Assembly (NCBI GenBank): GCA_024681275.1
Contig: JAILBD010000103.1
Location: 1-6,634, forward strand
Reading direction: 5' to 3'
DNA length: 6,634 nt
Origin: Erysipelotrichaceae bacterium
Lineage (GTDB): Bacteria > Bacillota_I > Bacilli_A > Erysipelotrichales > Erysipelotrichaceae
The notes under the pieces are model-generated. The model made no database searches. It worked only from the letters and a program-made list of their open reading frames with translations, and was not told where the DNA came from. Below, piece by piece: positions 1 to 4,698 of this stretch. Position 1 is the stretch's first letter. Each line of letters opens with the position of its first letter. The position numbers and the translations under genes were made by a program.

Positions 1-42
1 TTGATCGCTGTTGCCTATGCGCATGCAGCCGCTCGATGGTAA
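1..42 (+). CDS. possible 3' end of a convergent plus-strand gene (partial)
   Basis: Frame 1 is open from the window edge and ends with TAA at 40-42, giving a 13-residue Ala-rich tail (LIAVAYAHAAARW). Too little is visible to name a product. The case for a real gene is mostly context: two terminator-like hairpins with plus-strand U-tracts follow at 83-140 and 174-215, which is what the end of a rightward gene would need. Frame 3 is also open, to a TGA at 54-56, so the frame itself is uncertain. Confidence 0.3.
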   Translation: MIAVAYAHAAARW

Positions 43-82
43 AGACTTATATCTGATTAAGTTATTTATAATCATGTGTTAT

Positions 83-140
83 AAAAAGCTAAGTATTGCT
101 TTTCTTTTTCAAAGAACTCAAGCAAATTCTTAGCTTTTTT
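83..140 (+). terminator. long imperfect hairpin with T-tracts, probable intrinsic terminator
   Basis: An 11-bp outer stem pairs AAAAAGCTAAG (83-93) with CTTAGCTTTTT (129-139). Inside it, TTGCTT (96-101) pairs with AAGCAA (120-125) and TCTTT (103-107) with AAAGA (111-115), leaving a 3-nt loop. On the plus strand it is followed by T-rich DNA to about 150. On the minus strand the stem ends in CTTAGCTTTTT, so it could also act as a back-up terminator for leftward transcription from ssrA. Confidence 0.6.
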
Positions 141-173
141 CTTTTTTCTTGATTTTTAGCCAAATCCTGGACA

Positions 174-215
174 AGAGTTCGAGTTTTTCCAAAGGGTCGC
201 AACTCGAACTTTTTT
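174..215 (+). terminator. second plus-strand intrinsic terminator
   Basis: A perfect 10-bp stem joins AGTTCGAGTT (176-185) and AACTCGAACT (201-210), with a 15-nt loop. A run of T (211-215) follows on the plus strand. The minus-strand side lacks a T run, so the polarity is rightward. It would terminate transcription coming from left of the window. Confidence 0.6.
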
Positions 216-228
216 AGCAAGAATATGA

Positions 229-264
229 AAAAAGCCTGTTTTTATCGTATAAAACAGGCTTTTT
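229..264 (-). terminator. ssrA terminator (probably bidirectional)
   Basis: A perfect 14-bp stem (229-242 with 251-264, core GCCTG/CAGGC) encloses an 8-nt loop. It starts 10 bases after the mature 3' CCA end of tmRNA. The arms begin with an A-run and end with a T-run on both strands, so it can terminate ssrA leftward and any rightward read-through. No other terminator is visible for the protein-coding operon, so it probably serves that as well. Confidence 0.85.
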
Positions 265-273
265 GCATACCCT

Positions 274-623
274 TGGTGGAGCTGGAGGGACTCGAACCCT
301 CGTCCTGGAATAATCCCACATTCAAACGTCTACAGTTTAGTTTAACTTTGAATAAGACAATGCCCACGGCTTAAACGACCAGACATTGAATTCGTCTTTT
401 TGGTCTTCGGATGGCAAGAGAAAGAACGAAACTTGCTTCACCTAGTTCATGTATACGACTGACTGTTATGAACCTGGCAGCCAGAAGTGCTTAAAGCCTA
501 CGTCGGCTATTTGATTAAGCGAATGCTAAATTAGTGTTAGCGTTTAATTTAAGTTCGATGATTAGGTCATCGCTCCACTGCAGTATGAATCAAACTAGAC
601 CAGTCGAAACCATATTCAACCCC
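274..623 (-). ncRNA. ssrA: transfer-messenger RNA (tmRNA, 10Sa RNA), one-piece form
   Basis: tmRNA rescues ribosomes stalled on broken mRNAs: charged with alanine it enters the A site with SmpB, then templates a short degradation tag. The minus strand shows the hallmarks. The 5' end begins GGGGTTGA and carries the conserved GGTTTCGAC region. The 3' end has a T-arm with GGGTTCGAGTCCC followed by an acceptor strand ending in CCA. The 5' GGGGTTG pairs with the 3' CAGCTCC (with G-U wobbles) to form the acceptor stem. Length is 350 nt, normal for a one-piece tmRNA; the CCA is encoded. A tag reading frame lies at 541-515. A good promoter sits just upstream and a terminator 10 bases downstream. Identification is secure; the ends were set from the acceptor-stem pairing. 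Confidence 0.97.
515..541 (-). other. tmRNA tag-peptide reading frame (ANTNLAFA, stop TAA)
   Basis: After an A-rich stretch ending TTAAAC, the resume codon is read as GCT (541-539). Eight codons then give A-N-T-N-L-A-F-A and a TAA at 517-515. The position relative to the upstream A-rich element and the GCT-AAC start match the layout of known tmRNAs, for example E. coli GCA-AAC. The charged alanine would precede these eight residues. The resume codon is assigned by analogy; the terminal LAFA and the stop are independent of that choice. Confidence 0.8.
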
Positions 624-632
624 AGGAATTAA

Positions 633-661
633 ATCATAAACTTTTTTCCCTGATAAGTCAA
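633..661 (-). promoter_or_regulatory. sigma-A-type promoter of ssrA
   Basis: On the minus strand a -35 TTGACT (661-656) and a -10 TATGAT (638-633) are separated by exactly 17 bases. The -10 ends 9 bases before the mature tmRNA 5' end at 623. This suits initiation at or slightly upstream of the mature end, with possible RNase P trimming. The -35 lies only 8 bases after the stop codon of the preceding 58-residue ORF, so ssrA has its own start but can also receive operon read-through. Confidence 0.85.
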
Positions 662-667
662 ATCAGG
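649..667. repeat. inverted repeat bracketing the ssrA -35 element
   Basis: CCTGAT (649-654) and ATCAGG (662-667) are perfect inverted arms with a 7-base centre (655-661). The centre contains the whole -35 hexamer. Further out, CATAAA (635-640) mirrors TTTATG (669-674), but with unequal spacing. No T-tract follows on either strand at a terminator-like distance. It could be an operator, an RNA hairpin in the operon 3' end, or chance. Confidence 0.4.
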
Positions 668-669
668 TT

Positions 670-846
670 TTATGACTTTTTGAACAGTTTCTTAACCAGA
701 AGCACTGCCAGAACGACAACTGCCAATACCAATACGACCGGAAGCAAAGAGATCGATTCATGGATAGGATCCGGTGCGACATCGGCTAAATAAGCAGCCG
801 GTAAATCAAAGAAACGAACGATCATTTTCAATAAAACAGCTGACAT
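670..846 (-). CDS. small single-span membrane protein, 58 residues
   Basis: I do not recognise a named family. The ORF starts at ATG 846-844, preceded five bases upstream by the consensus ribosome binding site AGGAGGT, which strongly supports translation. It ends at TAA 672-670. Residues 1-20 are moderately hydrophobic with Lys and Arg, and might be an amphipathic or signal-like segment. An acidic, Pro-containing stretch follows (about 21-31, ADVAPDPIHES). One clear transmembrane helix rich in Val and Leu spans about 34-51, and the tail is basic (KKLFKKS), placing the C terminus in the cytoplasm by the positive-inside rule. It overlaps the end of the upstream 115-residue gene by 19 bases, so the two are probably translationally coupled. 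Function unknown; a partner subunit of the two larger membrane proteins upstream is an inference from context. Confidence 0.75.
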   Translation of the reverse strand: MSAVLLKMIVRFFDLPAAYLADVAPDPIHESISLLPVVLVLAVVVLAVLLVKKLFKKS

Positions 847-1175
847 AAAAGACCTCCTATAAACGAAACCAGATTCAGTATCAGTGACAAGAACAGCGGA
901 CTTTTTCTATCCGGAAGATAGTTCCGGAAATACAGGAATTCTACATAGACCACCAGCATCTCCAGTATCAGCAAAACAGACAGGTATATGATCCCTCTAC
1001 CTAAATTGTACATCAAAAAGACACAGATAAGAACTAAGGCGGGATTCGTGATCACATTGACCAAGAAGACCAGTAAGAGTTCTTTCCTTCTGAGGCCAAG
1101 CAGAAAAGCCGCACTCAGTTCAAACAGCAGCGTCAGGACCAGGGGCTTTATAAAGATCTGCAGTTCATTCCACAT
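828..1175 (-). CDS. uncharacterised four-helix membrane protein, 115 residues
   Basis: This is an integral membrane protein with about four predicted transmembrane helices (roughly 8-27, 33-56, 61-82 and 91-113). Polar residues stand out within hydrophobic surroundings: Glu19, a VNVITNP motif at 39-45, Glu72, Glu79 and Asn100. Buried acidic and Asn residues of this kind suggest a conserved function rather than a plain anchor. It resembles short hypothetical membrane proteins that I recall from Clostridia-like genomes, but I cannot assign a named family. The start ATG (1175-1173) has GGGAGGATC close upstream and overlaps the end of the MFS-like gene by 11 bases; its own end overlaps the 58-residue gene. 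It is shorter than a usual ECF S component (about 180-200 residues, six helices), so that role is unlikely. Confidence 0.85.
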   Translation of the reverse strand: MWNELQIFIKPLVLTLLFELSAAFLLGLRRKELLLVFLVNVITNPALVLICVFLMYNLGRGIIYLSVLLILEMLVVYVEFLYFRNYLPDRKSPLFLSLILNLVSFIGGLLCQLFY

Positions 1176-2205
1176 TAGAGATCCTCCCGAAACAAAGCAG
1201 CAGGATCATCGATACCAGCGATGCGATCGTACCCAACGGAAAAGCGGGGACCTGATAAATATATCCGTATAATACAGGCAGATAGCCGATGAACAAAGCG
1301 AAAGTCAGCATACCGAAAGCCAGACCGGGAGCGGTCTTCATCTGTTTTGCCAGCAGATAAAGCGTGATCGGCATCGTCATATTGAAAAGGAACAAAGCCA
1401 GCAAACCCATGACCAGATGGTCCGCAAAGGCGTAAGAGACAGCTGCCAGGGTAAGAGAGATGACGACCGTTTTCTCGATCCCGAACCTCGCTCCCAGGAA
1501 ACCGCCGGCCGTCTTTCCGCAAGCCAGGGCGATGACGGAAATGATGATATGCAGATCTGTGTTTTTCCATGGAAATACGATCGCCATGCCACACAAAGAA
1601 CGCAGAACGACGACAACGAAACAGATCAGGACCTTCATCCATATCCCCTCAGGAAGGAAGACTTCCGCATCAGCCCTGTCCTCCTTGCGCATAAGATAGA
1701 GACTGATCCCCAGCATCAAAAGGATGAGCTCAACGATGACCAGTATCGCAGCGTAATATCGTGTTTCGTGATACAGAGAACCCAGGATCAGGCCTAAAGC
1801 ACCAGGTGCCACAAAGACGCCAAGACCTCTTCCTTCCAGATGATCCCTGTCATCTTCATTGATCGTCAGGATGCCACCGCCCGTATGAAACAAGGCGTTG
1901 CCAAGGCCCGTGACCAGCGGTGAGATAAAGGCACCGGTGCAAGTCAGAAGGATGCCCAGAACGGTGCAGCATGCCGCCGGCATGTATCTCTCCTTCTTCC
2001 TGCTGATCAGTGCATCTGTCACGATCCCGATCGGCAGCTGCAGGGCAAAAGCGCAGAAGTTGTAAAGAAGGAAGACCTGAGGACAGTCATAGAAGCTGTG
2101 ATATAAAGAAAAGGCACATACAAAATCGATGCCCATATGTGCCAGAGATAAAACAGCGATCAGTCTGTAAGCGCCAGACTTCATTTCGTCATTGTGATCT
2201 TCCAT
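1165..2205 (-). CDS. MFS-like multi-pass membrane protein, 346 residues
   Basis: About ten to eleven hydrophobic segments run through the protein, and the two halves are separated by a charged cytoplasmic-type linker at about 173-190 (RKEDRADAEV). Visible motifs are AHMGID (22-27) in the first helix, GLGNALFHTGGG (100-111), FVAPGALGLILG (131-142) and a GKTAGG turn (230-235) in the second half. These fit Major Facilitator Superfamily-like proteins of Bacillota, though the protein is shorter than typical 12-helix members (about 400). The substrate cannot be inferred. The start is uncertain: ATG 2205 gives the full length but only a weak GGAT-type binding site. ATG 2184 would overlap the preceding stop as ATGA, a common coupling arrangement, and gives 339 residues starting MKSGAYRL. 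The gene overlaps the SAM hydrolase upstream and the 115-residue gene downstream, so it belongs to the same operon. Confidence 0.85.
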   Translation of the reverse strand: MEDHNDEMKSGAYRLIAVLSLAHMGIDFVCAFSLYHSFYDCPQVFLLYNFCAFALQLPIGIVTDALISRKKERYMPAACCTVLGILLTCTGAFISPLVTGLGNALFHTGGGILTINEDDRDHLEGRGLGVFVAPGALGLILGSLYHETRYYAAILVIVELILLMLGISLYLMRKEDRADAEVFLPEGIWMKVLICFVVVVLRSLCGMAIVFPWKNTDLHIIISVIALACGKTAGGFLGARFGIEKTVVISLTLAAVSYAFADHLVMGLLALFLFNMTMPITLYLLAKQMKTAPGLAFGMLTFALFIGYLPVLYGYIYQVPAFPLGTIASLVSMILLLCFGRISNVE

Positions 2206-3017
2206 TCAGATCCGACCCCGATCCCATAAGCCTTGGAAAAAGAACCCTGATTGATGGCGACCGCCATATCATAAGCGGAATTCATATAGATCAGCGGCTC
2301 ATTGATCGCCACATCGGCGAACGACTTGCCGTAATTGATGCGATTGGAATAGACCTTGATATCCTTATGGAAGATCTCGACCAGGATATCATCACCGATG
2401 TTGAAACCGCAGGCTTTGAAATCCTCATAAGGTATGGACGTCCATAAAGAACCGAAACGCACATCCAGGATATCGACCTGCCCCAGGACACCGTTTTCGA
2501 TCCTGCGGCAACCGAAAAGCTCCAGTCTGACGATATCTTCCTTATTCATCTCAGGACCGATCTGATCGAAACGGATCGCCTCCGAAGCCAGTCTGGCACC
2601 GGTATAGGCATAGATATCCCTGCCATGGAAAGTATAGGACAGTTCCGAATTCTTCAGGCGGTTCTTCTGTTCCTCGATCTGGCGGACCTCCTCTATTCCG
2701 ACGAACCTGTCGATGTGGGTCAGGGTCCCGTTGTCCGGTGTCACGATGTACTGCTGGCTCTGCGTTCTGGCCACGATCGACTTGCGATCGGAACCGACAC
2801 CCGGATCGACGACGGAAACAAAGACCGTCCCCTCTGGCCAGTAGTTGATCGCCTGATAGAGGCGGTAGGATGCATCAAAGATATTGTAAGGCGGGATGTT
2901 GTGCGTCAGATGACGGATGTTGAGATCGCGGTCCACACAGAAGGAGACCCCCTCCATCGCCGAGATCGCACCATCGTCCAGACCGAAGTCTGTCTGAAAG
3001 ACCAGAAGCTTATTCAT
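2181..3017 (-). CDS. SAM hydroxide adenosyltransferase (DUF62 family), second copy, 278 residues
   Basis: The DUF62 family, related to fluorinase and chlorinase, cleaves S-adenosylmethionine; characterised hydroxide-using members give adenosine and methionine. Visible motifs are QTDFGLDDG (8-16), DPGVGSDRK (71-79), TPDNG (93-97), FHGRD (130-134) and a C-terminal AINQG (254-258). The Asp-Arg-His set that activates water in studied homologues maps to Asp71, Arg78 and His131. The usual FGN..TN element reads FGSLWTS (about 188-194), so two Asn positions have become Ser. Length is normal for the family. The frame is open further upstream to ATG 3047, but I chose ATG 3017: it gives MNKLLVFQTDF, matching the paralogue, has GGGTGG about eight bases upstream, and overlaps the preceding stop by 8 bases. 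Probably cytoplasmic. Whether it is a hydrolase or uses another nucleophile cannot be settled here. Confidence 0.92.
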   Translation of the reverse strand: MNKLLVFQTDFGLDDGAISAMEGVSFCVDRDLNIRHLTHNIPPYNIFDASYRLYQAINYWPEGTVFVSVVDPGVGSDRKSIVARTQSQQYIVTPDNGTLTHIDRFVGIEEVRQIEEQKNRLKNSELSYTFHGRDIYAYTGARLASEAIRFDQIGPEMNKEDIVRLELFGCRRIENGVLGQVDILDVRFGSLWTSIPYEDFKACGFNIGDDILVEIFHKDIKVYSNRINYGKSFADVAINEPLIYMNSAYDMAVAINQGSFSKAYGIGVGSEWKITMTK

Positions 3018-3855
3018 GTGAGAACACCACCCTGTAATCCTGACCATAGCTCAGATGATAGTCTTCGCAGAGATTTCCGACGACCTCTGCCAGACCCATC
3101 TTGTTGATCTCGTTGTTGTAGATCATCACACTGTGATCTTCCGCCTTGCCGAAGGAATCGAAATATGGAATGAATCTGTCAAAAACGAGGGCATCCTTGT
3201 GATAGATCCTGGTATGGACGATATCGCCTATCCCGAAACCGGCCTTGAGAAAATCGCTCAGCAGGATATTGGTCCACAGATTGCCGAAATTCGGATCATT
3301 GATCTCGAACATGCCCTCAATATGATCCTCATAGACCTTTGCCTCATGGATCTCATGGCGCTTGATCTCATCTGTCGGATAGAGCGGACCGACTTCCTCG
3401 TAAGAAATGATCCCCGCTGCCAGTCTGGCGGCACAGTATCCGAAAAGATCCCTTCCATGGAAGATCGAAACAGCGCCATTGTCTTCCCGATGCAGACGAT
3501 TGATGGACTCATCGATCTGCCTGACTTCCTCGATGCCAAAGTATCTGTCCACATGGGTCAGAGACCCGTTGTCCGGTGTCACGATATAATAGCCGTTCTT
3601 CGTCTTTGCGACACAGGCCCTTCGTGAAGTGCCGACACCCGGATCGACGACTGAAACAAAGATCGTCCCCTTTGGCCAGAAATCGATGTACTGATAAAGA
3701 CGGTAGGAAGCTGACCACGTGTCATACTGCGGGATCTCATGGGTGGCCGTGATGATCTCGATGTTCTGATCCACCGACTTGACCACGCCATACATCGCTG
3801 CGACAGCGCCTTCCTTATATGTAAAATCTGTCTGGAAAACCAACATTTTCAACAT
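3010..3855 (-). CDS. SAM hydroxide adenosyltransferase (DUF62 family), first copy, 281 residues
   Basis: This is a paralogue of the next gene, with the same motif order: QTDFTYKEG (8-16), DPGVGTSRR (71-79), TPDNG (93-97), FHGRD (132-136) and FGNLWTNI (200-207). The catalytic-type Asp71, Arg78 and His133 are present, so SAM cleavage to adenosine and methionine is plausible. Compared with the usual TDFG..D, the N-terminal motif has Thr for Gly and Glu15 for Asp. In contrast the FGN..TN element is intact, whereas it is altered in the second copy. The C terminus also lacks the AINxG pattern of the second copy and reads VVGNL. The start ATG 3855 has an AGGGGTGA binding site about five bases upstream; a second ATG at 3846 is less well placed. 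It follows ecfT by 12 bases. Confidence 0.93.
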   Translation of the reverse strand: MLKMLVFQTDFTYKEGAVAAMYGVVKSVDQNIEIITATHEIPQYDTWSASYRLYQYIDFWPKGTIFVSVVDPGVGTSRRACVAKTKNGYYIVTPDNGSLTHVDRYFGIEEVRQIDESINRLHREDNGAVSIFHGRDLFGYCAARLAAGIISYEEVGPLYPTDEIKRHEIHEAKVYEDHIEGMFEINDPNFGNLWTNILLSDFLKAGFGIGDIVHTRIYHKDALVFDRFIPYFDSFGKAEDHSVMIYNNEINKMGLAEVVGNLCEDYHLSYGQDYRVVFSHE

Positions 3856-3867
3856 CTCATCACCCCT

Positions 3868-4698
3868 TCAGATAAACGGATTATACAGGTTGTTCCCTCC
3901 CTGATTCGTGATGATCAGGCCCACCACGAAGATCAGGATACACAAAGCGATCACACCGTAATCGGCGATCGTCATCTTCTTTTTCATGAACCAGGTACGC
4001 TTCTTATGCTTTCCGAAGCTTCTCAGTTGCATCGAATTCGAGATATCATCGATCCTGTTCAGGCTCGTCAGAACCAGCGGAAAGAGGATCTTTGCCGAAT
4101 TCTTCAGCCTCTCAAAGAACTTCACATCCTTGCCCAAGGCAACGCCTCTGGCCTCCTGGGACTGTGCGATCTCATGATAGTCCTGCTGGATATCCGGAAT
4201 GTAACGGAGCGCCAGTGAAACGGAATAGGACACGCGATACGGGACCCCGATCTGCGACAGGGACGAAGCGAATTCACTAGGATTCGTCGTTGAAATGAAA
4301 AGGATCGCGATCGGGAAACCGATGACATATTTCAAAGAAACATTGAACTGATAGAAAAGCTGCTCCAATGTCATATCGTATTTTCCGGCGATATGAAACA
4401 GGATGGTCCTGGAACCATAGAGCGTCGGACCGTATTCCGGATTGAAAAGGAAAAGCAATATCGCATTCATCACCAGAAAGACGATCAGGAACGTCGACAT
4501 CAGTCTGATCTCAGACAGCCTGATCCTGCTCAAAGCGAAGCCCAGGAAGGACATCGCCAGCAGGAACAGCAGGACCCTGGTATCAAAAGACAGACCGCAG
4601 AGGAAAGAGAAACTCAGGAATATGATCAGCTTCGTCGTCCCGGAAAGGTCATGGATGAAACTCTTCTTGGGGATATAGTTCAGTACCTTAATGGCCAT
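3868..4698 (-). CDS. ecfT: ECF transporter transmembrane protein EcfT, 276 residues
   Basis: EcfT is the membrane scaffold of energy-coupling factor importers: it links the two ATPase domains to a substrate-binding S component. Hydrophobic helices lie at about 23-40, 42-57, 66-86, 120-136 and 246-264. The family-typical region TTNPSEFASSL..IGVPYR....LALRYIP (about 137-178) is present. The first coupling motif, Ala-Arg-Gly, is intact at 183-185 (QEARG). The second, normally also Arg-Gly, reads LRSFG (225-229), so Ser replaces Gly. Length is normal. The frame is open upstream to ATG 4755, but ATG 4698 has AAAGGAGAG five bases before it and starts MAIKVLNYIP. From this start the gene overlaps the ATPase gene by 11 bases. 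It is most like EcfT/YkoC/CbiQ proteins; the transported compound is unknown. Confidence 0.93.
   Translation of the reverse strand: MAIKVLNYIPKKSFIHDLSGTTKLIIFLSFSFLCGLSFDTRVLLFLLAMSFLGFALSRIRLSEIRLMSTFLIVFLVMNAILLFLFNPEYGPTLYGSRTILFHIAGKYDMTLEQLFYQFNVSLKYVIGFPIAILFISTTNPSEFASSLSQIGVPYRVSYSVSLALRYIPDIQQDYHEIAQSQEARGVALGKDVKFFERLKNSAKILFPLVLTSLNRIDDISNSMQLRSFGKHKKRTWFMKKKMTIADYGVIALCILIFVVGLIITNQGGNNLYNPFI

Noticed and set aside
3018..3047. Longer N terminus for the second DUF62 protein (start at 3047)
   Set aside because: The extra ten residues lie inside the upstream gene, have no family counterpart, and the 3017 start matches the paralogue and has a better binding site.
2010..3627. Plus-strand ORFs of 145-190 codons opposite the MFS-like and DUF62 genes
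   Set aside because: They are antisense shadows with Asp/Arg/His-rich composition; similar ones recur opposite both DUF62 copies because the sense sequence is duplicated.
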